This document shows positions 11,022-23,607 of a stretch of DNA of 64,000 nt, in pieces. Under the pieces are notes generated by a model that worked only from the letters and a program-made list of their open reading frames with translations, had not been told where the DNA came from and ran no database searches. Location: assembly GCA_003024175.1 (NCBI GenBank), contig MDYQ01000145.1, positions 1-64,000 on the forward strand, in the 5' to 3' direction. The translations under genes and the position numbers were made by a program. The stretch comes from Planoprotostelium fungivorum. Its lineage: Eukaryota > Evosea > Variosea > Cavosteliida > Cavosteliaceae. Numbering within the stretch: position 1 is the stretch's first letter; each line of letters opens with the position of its first letter.

Positions 11022-12489
11022 ATGAGCTTCAGTGAGGCGGCCTTGCAGGAAAAGCTGAACAAGCTGAACGCAACGCAGGAGAACATCGAGAGTGAGATCT
11101 CGTGTATAAAAATATCTGATATCAATCAGCATTATCTCAGTGGATCCTATTCTATCGTAAACACTATCAGCAGACTGTCAAGTTGTGGTATCAACAGTTT
11201 CAGAAGGGTGAGTGGGAATGCTTTCTGATTTCCATTGATCCACTGCAAAGGAAATGCGCAGAAGAGATTGACATTATTATACCTCTCAAATGATATCCTT
11301 CAGACGAGCAGAAAGAAGGGTTTGGAGTTCGTACAGGAATTTTCCAAGGTGCTTCCCTCAGCTTGTTCCTCTGTTCTCAAGTGAGTCGATGATCCCCACT
11401 TGATTCGAGCGACATCGAGGAACACATTCCGATGAAGGATCGCGCCTGACGATGTTGACCAGAGATGCGACGATGAAAGACATCCACAATAACGTCAATC
11501 GAATGTTGAATATATGGCAAGAGAGGAAGGTATACACTCCCGTGTTCATACAAAGCATCAAAAACGGGGCACCCACCCCTGCTCCCTCCACCAAGGTAAG
11601 TTTGTGATGATGCGAACGACTACTGATCCACTCGGTGCAGGAGGAGAAGGCGGATAAAAATGCAGCCAACGGAATTCCAGCCAATGCAGACAGCATATTC
11701 CATCACATGATGTCCCTTGAATCAAAATTGACACAAGCTTCGTCTCTGACGCTGGAGCAATCGACGAAAGTCAAAACTCACGGTACGAGAAAGAATATCA
11801 GCCACGAACTCATCATCGTCAGCTCTGGTGGGACCAACGGGTGAATTACAATTACAGAATGCACCGATAGACAAGGTGGGAGGGTGACATCACTTGGTGT
11901 TGACGAAATGACCAGTTGGAAGAGCTGAAGAGGATACTGGAGGAGCAGAAGACGAGGATCGAAACGGAATCGAATCACCGTGTGACGATGTTATTGAAGT
12001 TGAGAGAGTGGATGCAAACACAGGACACCATCTCCGCTCACAAGTGAATTTCCTCATCGATTCACACGTTCATCACTACGAACCTGTTCGTCTCTCATTC
12101 TCACACACCCAGACTGTTCGAGCTCAACCGATGCCAGACCATGATACATCAGATCCAAGTGAGAGGATGAAGACTCTCTCCATCTCATTCTCACACAGAG
12201 TTACACCGCCTCTCTACCCCCTCCAAGAGATCCCAGGGCCATCGTTGAGCCCACACAACCTCTCTTCACATTGCCCGTCATGCCGAACCAATCCCTCTTG
12301 CCGAATCTAACGGGGAACACAGATTACCAACAACCTCACATCAACCCCACCCCAGATGACGAACCGTACGATCCAGCCAGCGTGGACGTGGACTACACAG
12401 TCGATGCATCGGAGGAGAACAAGAAGAGGAAGCTCGAAGAGCTGCTGAATCTCACACAAGGGTACATTGCCAATAAACCCTTCTATTGA
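11022..12489 (+). CDS. CID-domain protein (RPRD1/Rtt103-like)
   Basis: The N-terminus MSFSEAALQEKLNKLNATQENIE is spliced to LSQWILFYRKHYQQTVKLWY, then KRLTLLYLSNDILQTSRKKG, EFVQEFSKVLP and VNRMLNIWQERKVY. This is the CTD-interacting domain (about residues 1-130) that reads phosphorylated RNA polymerase II tails. A coiled-coil follows (DKLEELKRILEEQKTRIETE), then a Pro-rich tail with an acidic stretch and a KKRKLEELLNLTQGY end. This order matches RPRD1A/B and yeast Rtt103, which act in transcription termination. The start ATG at 11022 is chosen because it gives the conserved SFSEAAL start. Confidence 0.85.
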
Positions 12490-12523
12490 TGACAAACTTT
12501 TTCTTTCGTGACACATGTACAGT

Positions 12524-15500
12524 TTATGTGGGTGGTCTCAATAGATTCCTCTGTGAGATCCTCTCTTGCTGGTTCATCAACATCTTCTTCACCAACTCCA
12601 TCTCCGTTCGGCTGATCTTCACCCTCTCTTCACTCAACACCGGTGTCACTGGAGGTGCTGCGTGGTCCCCCCAGTTCCCTTTCTTCTCTCCCCTCTCCTC
12701 TCTCTCCTCCCATCTCTCCTCTTCCCTCTCCTCTTCCATCATACTCGACCATCCTGCCGGAGACAGTATCCCTCCGTCTTCGTTGAAATAGTGTTGCAAG
12801 ACCCTCTCTTCTCTCTCTTCCTCCTTCTTCTTCTCTTCTCCACTGAACACTTCTTCCGTAGAGTATCTACATCGTCCGTCAATTCTGCACGTTCACAGTG
12901 AGACATGTACCGTGTGATCTGTTGCATCCTTAGAGTTCCCTTCGAAGTGATGTTCTCTTGCATCTCGATCAACTCGGAGAGTGACCTGGACTGGTGATGT
13001 GCTCGAATGAACTCCTTCTCTTCGATTCCCTTCACTTGCTCCTTCTCCTGTGCCCTCATCACCGATGCCTTCCTCTGTTTCCTTCAGTTCTATCCTCTCT
13101 CTTTCACTCACCGTGAGAGATTTCTTCGAGTTTTCTTCTCCGATGATGTCACGGATGAGGTGAAGGAGAGAGGATTCAGGTTCTAAGGCACGGTAGAGGG
13201 CCTCCGTGTTGTTGTGGGCCACCACACACAGTTCGTCCAGTGACTCGTACACTTGCTTCGATGTCACGAAGCTCATCCTGTTGTCGTCAGTCTCTCTTCA
13301 TATTGTGTCACACTCACTTGAATTTGGGTTGTACCGTAGTGGCTTGTGAACTCTGAATGGATTTAGACGAGGAAAAGATAGAAAGAGGAAGAGAAAACGT
13401 AAGATAAAGAGAGGTGAAGAGAAGAGAGAGTTCGAAGAGATAAAGAAGAGAGGAAGAGAGGAGATGTGCACCTCTTTGGCCCATCGACCGTTGTTGCCGT
13501 GTAATTCGTTCAAAAATTGGATGAAATTGGGTCTCGCTTGTTTGAGGATGTCATTGAATTCAATCATGTACTCCTCCTTGTCTCCAAAGAGTATCCCATT
13601 ACTCAAATTTTGAAGCACTGTAACGTATCAACACACAGATCTCTATCTCCACACATCTCATTCCATCTCCACTCCATTCTATATCCACACGTTTCACTCT
13701 ATCGATGATGGATGTAGATCGATGGATTCACCTTTCGCAATGAGTATGAGACCTCTCTGAGCTCTGGCCGATGGAATCCTCAGACCAATCAACGATGGCA
13801 CCACCAACACGGGACAGATGAACCTAATCTCCATCATTCTTCCATTCGATGGATGATATCGTGTGAAGAGAAATCGTCGAATACCTGAGGAAGAAGAAAG
13901 AGCCGATGTAAGCGAGGGGGTCCTCCCCCGGTGAGAGAGAATTGGCTATACCACATCGAACGGCCAAGAGACTGTACCTGATCTCCCTGTACATCATCAG
14001 CCACGTGCTTCCACTCACAAGACTCACTGTGGACACTGCTCGATGGATTTGAAGATGCGGTCCAATAGCTGCACGATGATCTTCTTCAGCTTCTTCATGT
14101 TGTTCTTCCGTGTATCGGATGACACCTTTCCCTCGTGGATCTGTCTCACGTTATTCTCTCTGTCGATGAATGGCAATGAAGGAGATACCTCGAAAGAGGA
14201 GTGACTCTTGTTCATGGTTCGGATGGTGGGAGAGATGACGTCGTGGAGGTAGCGAGGTCCGATGAGTTTGAAGTAGAAAGTGATCACCTTCATTCCATCA
14301 GATCGTGTGTGGAATGAATGAGATCAAGTGATCGAACGATAAGATAGAATGAACCATGGTATAGAATGAAAGAGTGAGATAGAATGAAAATGAACCATGG
14401 TATAGAATGAAAGAGATACCTTGGAGCAGATGGAATCCTCTCTACAGAGAGTCTTTGTACTGCTGCATCGATGTCTCTCCACTTCATCAGTGATGACCAC
14501 ATCCAACAGACGAGTCATCTCGTCTTCGTAGGTGAATGACTTGACCAGAGTGTTGCACAGGACATCCAGATCTTGCAATCGAAAGGTGGACAGCATCGTC
14601 TTTGCCAGAATCATCGTTGGATTCACCAACAACTATCATCGTCACTTGTTATTCCATCGATGCATTGGATGTCGTGTGCCGATGAGATGTGTGATGAACT
14701 CACCCTGAGGAGGACTTGGACTTTGTTCGAATCGGGGAATAACTTTAAGAATTCACTCTCCATCTTCTGTTTCAGTTCGGCTGTGGAGGGTCAACGATGG
14801 AGAGAAATGAGATGGCTCACTTCTGAATTCCATGATCTCTTTTGGAAAGTCGGGTATCATCTCGTCTCTCGATGTCCTCGTGTACTTGATCTCGTTCAGT
14901 CTTCTCATCGAAGATGACATGTGGAAGTGTGATGTGTATACAAGGTATCAATATAGACGTGTGATATGTATGTACGGTGATGAATGAGGATGTATGTGTG
15001 ATGAATGACATTCTCACGTTCATAGCCAACATCATGGTCTCTTGAAATCTCCCCGTGAGGAATTCGTAATCGGCTCTCAACTTTGCAAAGTTCTGGTTGA
15101 TGCTGTCTCTCTCCATGATCAACTTTTGGATGATGAAGGTGGCATCCTCTATGGTGATTCCCTTGTCCTCCGACTCTTCGTCTTCTTTGACGATCTCTCC
15201 CCTCTCCTTCTGTTCTCTTCAATCTTCCCTCTCTCTCCTCCTCTCCTCACCGTCCACCACTCTGGCTCCCTTCCTTCCTCTTTCGTGTTCTCTTCCTGTT
15301 CTCTCTTCAGTCTCTCATCTATGTCCATTCGATCTCGTCCTTCTATCTTAATCCTCTTCATGTCTTGTATTGTAGTATTCTATTTGTATCGTATGTTTCT
15401 TTGACATGGATCGAGTGAAAACATCTCACCCTCTTGAGATCTCCCTCAGGCGGTGAGTGAGTGAGCCACTGATCGGCAGCCCTGTAACTCGCCACCTTTG

Positions 15501-16790
15501 TACCCAGATCCGATGTGTGTCTCCTCAGTAGTGGTGTCGTCTTCCCAGTGACTTCTTCTCTCTGCTCTACGTCATTCTTCCTTCCTCTCCCTCCACTCAC
15601 ATCTCCCGCCAAGAAGATCATCTCGTTTCCCCTGCCCTTCAGGTAGTAGGATCCCCTCAGTGAATTCTTATCGTAGGGTGGACTCCTCTGATTGTCCATC
15701 GATGGCTCTGCACTGTGTGTCTCTTGTGTGTTGTCGTCTGTGGATGGAGTACCTGCGTTCTGTGGTTCTTCTCCCTTTGTGCTTTCCTTCTCTTCTTTCG
15801 ATTCCGTGTCTTGTGTGGACTTTTCTGGAGATATTATCTCTTCTCTCACTTGTTGGTCTTGCCACTGTATGCTCTCTGATCCGTGTCAATGATGTCATCT
15901 CATGTGGATTCGCTCACTTCTAGATGGTTCGGGTGTGAAGACGGGAGGATGTTCGAGAGGGCTGACTGGGCTTTTCGTGGTATCGATAGACTCTCTGGCT
16001 CTCTCCTTCTCTTTCTCTTTCTCTGTCACCATGGATGGATCGGAATTGGCTTTGGTAGACAATCGCTGGTGTCATATCAATCACCGTTCTCATCCTTCAT
16101 CCATCTTCGATGAGATGATTATCATTTCGAAGATCCTCTCACCCTACTTGTCTGTGGGGATGGAGATGCTGGAGGTGTAGGACCGGTATCCTTTCTCACA
16201 GATGGTGGTGATACTCGACTCTGTACTTCTTTCCACATGTTCATCAAATCTCTGAAATGATATGAGCCACCGATTCGGTCACCGATTAGATATCCCTTCC
16301 ATCTGATGGCTAAGACTCACCCCACTTTTCCGGGTGTAGGAAGATCGTCAGAAGGATGGCTAGTGACCTTCTTACTGTCTTCCATCGGTGACATCGACTC
16401 TCGTGGAGAATTATAGACCCCGGGAAGTCTTTTCACTGTGAAGATCGTCAATCAAATCGTGATGGGAACACGTGAGAGGATGTGATATATACCTCGATCT
16501 AGATTGGCCAGTTGCTTTGGCTCAAATGTAGATAGGAGTTGAGACATCCGGGCAGACGGTGCTCTCCCATGAAGTCTCTGTGTTCCCTCCATCTGTATAC
16601 CATTATGAATGAAGAGACATCTCGAAGGACGATGAGAGGGATTCCTCACGTTGGAGTGTTGGTTGGATTGGGGTTGCGAGCTGTAAGTTTCAGCCGTTCC
16701 CTTCTGTTCTTCTCCTTGTGTAAGGAGATAAGGCTGCGGTCGTGGAATTTCTGCTTCAAGTGGAAAAACACATTTCGCCATTTTATTCAT
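12524..16790 (-). CDS. RasGAP-domain protein with long disordered N-terminus
   Basis: This multi-exon gene begins at the ATG at 16790 (MNKMAKCVFPLEAEIPRPQ). It encodes a long Ser/Pro/Lys-rich N-terminal region, then a coiled-coil (RDSINQNFAKLRADYEFLTGR near 15050). The RasGAP domain follows: LDVLCNTLVKSFTYEDEMTRLL, a candidate arginine finger in TLCREDSICSK, KLKKIIVQLLDRIFKSIEQCP, the FLR motif split as FFFLR/FICPVLVVPSLIGL, and LQNLSNGILFGDKEEYM. C-terminal helices include ESLDELCVVAHNNTEALYR and ERVKISRTEMELVKKML. RasGAPs switch Ras off by speeding GTP hydrolysis; a Ras gene lies at 49.7 kb. The exact 3' splices near 12.85 kb are uncertain. Confidence 0.82.
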
Positions 16791-17128
16791 TTATAACTCA
16801 GACAGTTATGAACGACGCCACACATCGAGAGCCCCTCTAAAGAGCATCACAACAGTTGCCTCTGAAAGCTAGAATGTGATTCAGAGGTAGGGTTTCTCAT
16901 GGAGAGCACTTGGAATATCCAGACCGCTTTTCTCCTGTCCGCATTGACAGGAGCGAGACTCCTTATGTACTTTGACAAAATAAAAGGTGGAAGTTCACTA
17001 AAAACACAGGAACAGTCAACCACAAGCGGTGTAGAGTTACCAGATATAGAAGATGACCACGAGACAGTATGATATCAAGTCGTGTATTTCGCTACTGAGA
17101 GAACTGTGTGGGGGGATGTTGAGAGGAA
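16791..17128. other. Intergenic region, nothing seen
   Basis: Between the RasGAP start and the ABCE1 end, presumably the RasGAP promoter and ABCE1 3' end. No ORF or repeat stands out. Confidence 0.4.
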
Positions 17129-19862
17129 TTAGTCCTCGAGGAGGAAGAAGTTTCCTGATTCCTTCTGCTCCTTGTCCTTCTGGGAGTCAAGCTTGTTGAT
17201 TCTGGGTCGGTAGTTGGTGGGATCTCTTCTGAATGTGATGTCCAGTGACTTCAAGAACTTGTTCATACCCGACAGCAGCGTCTCAGGTCTGTCCTCTCAT
17301 CAGTCCCACTCGAGCATCATCGAACATGATGATGAACATGGAGACGATGCACATGTCATGATGAACATGATGCGATGATGAACACAAACACGTGGAAAGA
17401 AGATAAGGATGACTCACCGGTTGGCGACACAATCGACGGAGGGGATACCTTCATAGACGATGACACGATCGGCGAGGTAAGTGGCCATGATGAAGTCGTG
17501 CTCTACAACGAAAGCAGTCTTCTTCGAGTGTAGGATGTACCTGTGATGTCAGATCATACAGATGAAAGAGGATCGCACCTCTTGATGACCTTGGCGGCAA
17601 CGATGCGTTGCTCGGAATCGAGATAAGCGGAGGGCTCATCGATGAGGTAGACATCAGCAGGCTGACCGAGACAGAGGACGAGGGCGACACGCTGGAGCTC
17701 ACCACCGGAGAGGTTGAGGACTTCTTGGTCAATGATGGCATCCAACATCAGGGGCTTCGTCACGTCCGTCTGGAATTGAGGGTGGTTGATCGAGTCACGA
17801 ACCTGTACGTGTCACTCTCACTGTCTCCATCATGTGATACATCATCATCCTATTATCACATCTCATGTTTGTGTCTATCAAATGGAGATGAATGAGAGAT
17901 GAATGATGACATAGATGAGAGAGATGAGTGATGAGAGATGAAAGAGAGATGAAAGAGATGAGAGAGATGAGTGATGAGAGGGAGAGAAATACCTTCTTGT
18001 TGAGCAACATACGAACGGTACCCTCAAACTTGGGAGAGATCTTCTGTGGCTTGTAACTGACGTGGAGCTCTGGAATGCCCGACTTCTCCTTGTTGTCGGG
18101 TGCGAGGGTACCAGCCAACATTCGAATGAATGTGGTCTTACCCGTTCCATTCTCTCCTAGCATGACCAAGATCTCAGAGTCAGTGAAATTTCCAGCCTTG
18201 ATGGTCAGCTTGAATCCCTCTATCGTTCTGGACATGTCGGGGTAGTTGAAGTTGCAGTGTCTCTTCACTTCTTCTTCTGTCTCGGCTTGGTCGGACACCT
18301 TGAAGGAGAGGGACGTCTGTCTGAATCGAAGGTTCTCCGTTGGAATGAATCCCTCCAAGAAGGCATTGATACCTGTACATCGTCAGCATCGTTTGAAGAG
18401 TTGCATTTGAATGAAGAGAGAATGCATCGAGTGTGCATTTGAATGAAGAGAGAATGCATCGAATGGAAGGGATAAAGAGAGAATGGAAGGGATGAAGAGA
18501 GAATGCATTGAATGGAGTGATAAAGAGAGAATGGAAGGGATGAATAATAATAGATGGATCACCTTCTCTGACGGAGAAGGGAAGTGTGACGACACCGTAA
18601 GCACCGGGGGTACCGTACAGACAGCAGACGAAATCGGAGAGGTAATCTAAGACAGAGAGATCGTGCTCCACGGCAATGATGTACTTCTCTGGACCCAGCA
18701 GCGATCGAATGACACGAGCGGCCTTCAATCTCTGCTTGATGTCCAGGTAAGACGAGGGCTCGTCGAACATGTAGCTGTCCCCGTCAATCTACAACGAGCC
18801 TTCCTCGACTCACATGTCTACATCTTGGATGGATACGGCACAGATGGCGAATCTCTGGAGCTCACCTCCGGACAAGTCCTCGATCCTTCTCTCCATGACA
18901 GCAGTCAGTTCTGTCATCGTGTGAGCGTCTACAACGTTGTAGACGGTATCTCACGCAAAGCGTCCTCGGAGATGAGGTATTCCATAGCTCCACGGTCGTC
19001 TTTGTTTCTGAGGGTATCACCCACGGTACCCTTCAGGGCCTTGGGAATCTGATCGACGTATTGGATCTTGATCATGGCCCTCAGGTTGTCCTCCAGGATC
19101 TTTGTGAAGTAGTTCTGCAGCTCGGATCCACGGAAGTAAGTGAGAATCTCTTGCCAATCGGGGGGTTGCTGTCCATCATCAGTCCCATATCATTATGAGA
19201 TGATGTTTGAATGAATAACGGGTGAGGAATACAGCGTGTGAAAATTGTTGTTGAGACGAATAGAAGAAACGAGATGAAAGAGGTAAAGTGTTGGTGATAG
19301 AGAATGCATTGACTCACAGCGTATTTACCCAAGTTGGGCTTGACCTTGTTGGCCAAGACCTTGAGAGCAGTGGATTTACCGATACCGTTCGTTCCCACCA
19401 AACCTAACACTTGTCCGGGACGAGGTGTAGGGAGTCTAATGGTGTCGGTGCTGGAAGAAAGATGATCGAAGGATCACCTGTGCAGCTTGAAACGGTTGGG
19501 ACCGTAACGATGGGTACAGTCCTTGTTGAGGGACTTGGGAAGGTTGATGATCTCAATGGCCTCGAATGGGCATTTCTGATGTTCAATGTGAGACGGAGAA
19601 TGCAACGAGGGTCTTCACCTTGACACAAATACCACAACCGATGCAGAGAGTCTCAGAGATGAAGGCCATCTTTGAGCTGGGCGCAACTTCTACACAGAGC
19701 TTTCCTGTGTGATAATTGAACCGCTGAATCATGTGGATGTTAAAAGTTGTTACCTTGTCTCACGACTGGACACCATTTCTTGCACTCCTGGAGACATTTC
19801 TTTGGCTTACACTTATCGTCGTTGACGATAGCGATACGGGTAAGACTGTCGTCCTTGGACAT
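17129..19862 (-). CDS. ABCE1: ABCE1/RLI1 ribosome-recycling ATPase
   Basis: All hallmarks of this highly conserved protein are present. The N-terminal iron-sulphur part has [17 protein letters not shown] and [21 protein letters not shown]1 has Walker [10 protein letters not shown], then [19 protein letters not shown] and [17 protein letters not shown]2 has [16 protein letters not shown], signature [12 protein letters not shown], and [12 protein letters not shown]. The C-terminus ends [13 protein letters not shown]1 splits post-termination ribosomes and needs its 4Fe-4S clusters. The start ATG at 19862 gives [16 protein letters not shown]. About nine exons; one intron contains a minisatellite. 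Confidence 0.95.
18400..18545. repeat. Degenerate minisatellite in an ABCE1 intron
   Basis: Interleaved copies of TGAATGAAGAGAGAATGCAT-like and GGAAGGGATAAAGAGAGAAT-like units fill this intron, enlarging it to nearly 190 nt. Confidence 0.75.
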
Positions 19863-20236
19863 CTCTTCTCTTCAGTTGAACTTCCAAGGAGAGGAGATGA
19901 TGAGGGTTTCCGAATCAATTCTTCTTCTCATCTGGGATCTACAAACTGGCCTCCTTTTTATTTACTGAGGAATTTGGGCACTATGGTCTGCACCCTACCC
20001 TGGCTATCGATAGAAGGGGAAGATAAACGAATGATGAAATTGTCTTTCGCTGTGGATGACCATACTTCTGTTGACGACACAGTTGCTGCACGAGACGCGA
20101 ATCGCGTTTCAAGTTGAAGGAGTTGACGACAAGATTGAAGAGGTGAGAGCGTGAACGCTTCGTAGAGCGAATCAGCAGACTCCACTGGTCCATCACAAGA
20201 TCACATTCTCTATGACGTGGAAAATGGTTTATTCGA
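19863..20236. other. ABCE1 upstream region
   Basis: This holds the promoter and leader of ABCE1 and the 3' end of PMP3. A 75-codon minus-strand frame (20185-19958) has no recognisable motif and I do not call it. Confidence 0.35.
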
Positions 20237-20512
20237 CTATGTTCTTCCCCCCTTGCTGAAGACGTAGAGAGCGTGAATCACACCAGGAATCCATCCCTAT
20301 TTGAGAATTAGCATGTTCGATGAAGCTGTGATAGAGGTCGACTCACCAGAAGAGTGAGAATCAGATTGATTACAAAGTCGTGTCCACAGCCAGCCATCAC
20401 GAGGACCTGCATCGAATGAGTCCAGGTCCATTCAAGTATTTCCTCTACTCACGCCGATAGGTGGAAAGATGATGCATAGAATGATCAGTAAAACGTCGGA
20501 ACAGCCTCCCAT
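20237..20512 (-). CDS. PMP3/UPF0057 plasma membrane proteolipid
   Basis: Three exons of about 20 codons each splice into a 59-residue protein: MGGCSDVLLIILCIIFPPIG, then VLVMAGCGHDFVINLILTLL, then GWIPGVIHALYVFSKGGRT. This is the two-helix PMP3 family (yeast PMP3, plant RCI2), small plasma membrane proteins linked to ion balance and cold or salt stress. The family landmarks PPxxV, the G-C-G/D turn and W-PG-IHALY are present. No exon alone makes an open frame over 60 codons, so simple ORF scans miss this gene. Both introns begin GTGAGT. Confidence 0.9.
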
Positions 20513-20727
20513 GTTGTTGTGTTGCTGTGTTGGTGTTGCGTGAGATTTGGTTGTGTTCTGAACGAAGTTGGAATATGCGTAGGGGAGATTTCACCGTGCA
20601 ACATACGCAAATTCCTATTCCCTGAAACACAGGAGCAGTCTTCTCATGATTAACAGAATACGTCTAGATCTGACTTCATTCTCTTTCATTGAACACAGGA
20701 AAGAAACAAAAAGTTTACAATGAATGT

Positions 20728-22547
20728 TCATTTCTCGGTCTTCGAAGGGCACCAATAGGTGAATTGACTGGCTGCCCTCTTCTTCCCCTCCATGATCTCC
20801 TGCACGAGTCTCTCCTTGTAATTCCCCCACTCTTTTTGTTCGTAGTACTTTGTCAAGATCTCATCGTCCGTTGGAAATGTGGACACGTGTTTCTTCATCA
20901 GATCCAATGTCTTTCCGCTGATGACTGCTCCACGATCAGATGACGACGCATCTTCCATCCTCACGTTTCTGAAAATTAACTTTGTACAATACAAACAACT
21001 CGACGTGACCTTCACTGATGACCGATATGGGATCCTCTCTCAGATTCTGTACAATTCCAATCTCTCCGAAGAAGTGGCCCGGACCTAAGGTACCGATGTG
21101 AAGGAGCTTCAAGTCTTTTCGTGGAGGTTGGGGTGGTGATCGAACGCGCATCGCATCGTGACGGTTGTTCACGTTGATCTTGCTGTTTGTTCGTGTCAGC
21201 CCATGATCCAGACACGATATCCATCAGGACAGATGCACCGTCTTCACCTGAGGGATTCTGTTACGGTTTCCGGTGTCTTAACGCTCCGCGCGGTCATCTT
21301 GGGTCGAGTGATGGAGTCTGGTGTTCTAACGTTCGATCGATGAGTGTGAATCGTGGTGGAAGGTCTCGAAGGGCTCCCAGTGGTAGCATTGCTATCGTTA
21401 TCGGGCCACGAGTGATTCGTCCTCGGAATATTATCGGACAGCTCCATCTTCCGTCGGATCTCTTGACGCTGAAGGAATGAGAGGTGGAAGGCGTGAGATG
21501 GAACACCTTCTGTTTGTCGTAGCGTGAGACGTCTAATTCCTTGACCAACTTGCACTTGCCAGACTTGATGAAGAAGACACCTACGGGTGCATCTCCTTGT
21601 CGGAGAATGACTGGATGGGTCAATCGGGAGGGATGAGAAAATGTTCACGTTTGTTGGGTGCGAACTGTTTCCAAGCCATGACATAGGCCAACTTTGTGAT
21701 GTCTTCTCGTCTCCACGATTTGAACACCTCGATTTGAAGTAGAACGTCTCTCTTCTGATCGAGATCCTTCTCGTGAGAGGCCTGATGCGATTCAGTCTCA
21801 TCTCGTAATTTGCCTGCCCCTCACCAAGATCTGATCGTAATCCGTCTTCATGACTTTTAACAGCTCACATTGCGTAGCCGCTTGTGCCATCTGAGTTCGC
21901 AGCATCTCTTTCTCTTTGCCTGATTCACCAAAAGTTTGTCCAGATGTGATGTGTTGCTTCACCACCAGAGGTTCGTTGTGATCTCCCCTCACTCTGATCT
22001 TGATCGAACCGTTGACGACACACCAGAATGCTTGAGACGGGTCACCGATGTTGTAGACTATAAAGAGTCAGATGCGATGGAGAGAGATTCATCACCGATC
22101 TCTCTCGGAGATATATTCTCGAGCATGATGAATTTACACAAGTGAAGGTGTGCACTGGGTGCTAAAGAGGAGAAGCACTCGAATCGATTGGTGAAATCGA
22201 AGATGATCTGCATCTCTGTTTCCAGCCTATCCATCGGTCTGACTGCGTTATCATCTCTCATTTGTCATTCACTTACGGTTTGCTGAAGGCTCTGACGCAT
22301 TCATCTGGTATGTCGATTTTGGAGTGAGAATCCTTCTGAATAGGTACTGAATACAGTTATATTTCTCTGCCTCTGATATGTACTCACGAGTACCGTAAGA
22401 AGACTGCTGTTGCATCTCAGGAATGGTCATAATCTCCTCATCAGAGCTGGTGGAATCATGTGAATGGGATTTTCGATTCGTTTTTTCGAATGATATGCCT
22501 CTGTAGTAATAGTCCTCCTGCAAGTCATTCCTTGGATTCGACCACAT
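20728..22547 (-). CDS. Cyclic-nucleotide-binding-domain protein (CNBD2-like)
   Basis: Two CNB-like domains are visible. The first has FTNRFECFSSLAP, FIMLENISPREIGD, then GDPSQAFWCVVNGSIKIRV, GQTFGESG and QAATQCELLKVMKTDYDQIL. The second has HPVILRQGDAPVGVFFIKSG and GHFFGEIGIVQNLREDPISVI. The second phosphate-binding cassette lacks the usual PRAA arginine, so nucleotide binding there is doubtful. Between its strands sits a disordered Ser/Thr/Arg/Pro-rich insert. The C-terminal helix YYEQKEWGNYKERLVQEIM resembles CNBD2-type proteins known from sperm and ciliates. The start is uncertain; I use the ATG at 22547. Confidence 0.72.
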
Positions 22548-22911
22548 GGCTGTTGTTGGGTGTCGGTTTCCCGAATTGGCTCTATTCTTGGTGCAAGCCC
22601 CTTTGACATACCACGTCAACGTTGCTAATATGATACGTACCAGGAGAGCACCGCACAGTCGAATAGTATTCGTCTTGTAGCCATCCGGAATAGCAGGTAT
22701 AATTGCCAACAGTGGTGATAGAGTCATATAATGGGGAGTCGAGCTGATAGACACCTACTGGAAGGTAGAGATTGATCAATTGGCCACCTCAACGCTTCTT
22801 GTATAGGTTTATGTCATGTGATTGATGCATGCTCTCACGTCCCCACGGAACATCAAAATTTCGGATACTTTTCAGTAAGCAGATGATGGAGACATATCAT
22901 CGTCAGACACA
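22548..22911. other. Divergent intergenic region
   Basis: Region between the divergent CNB-protein and HAAO genes, expected to hold both promoters. A frame upstream of 22547 runs open to about 22754 without a clear ATG start and may be 5' leader. Confidence 0.35.
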
Positions 22912-23569
<658 letters not shown>

Positions 23570-23607
23570 ATCACCATCATCTCGATCGATCGAGAGAATA
23601 AAAGAGA

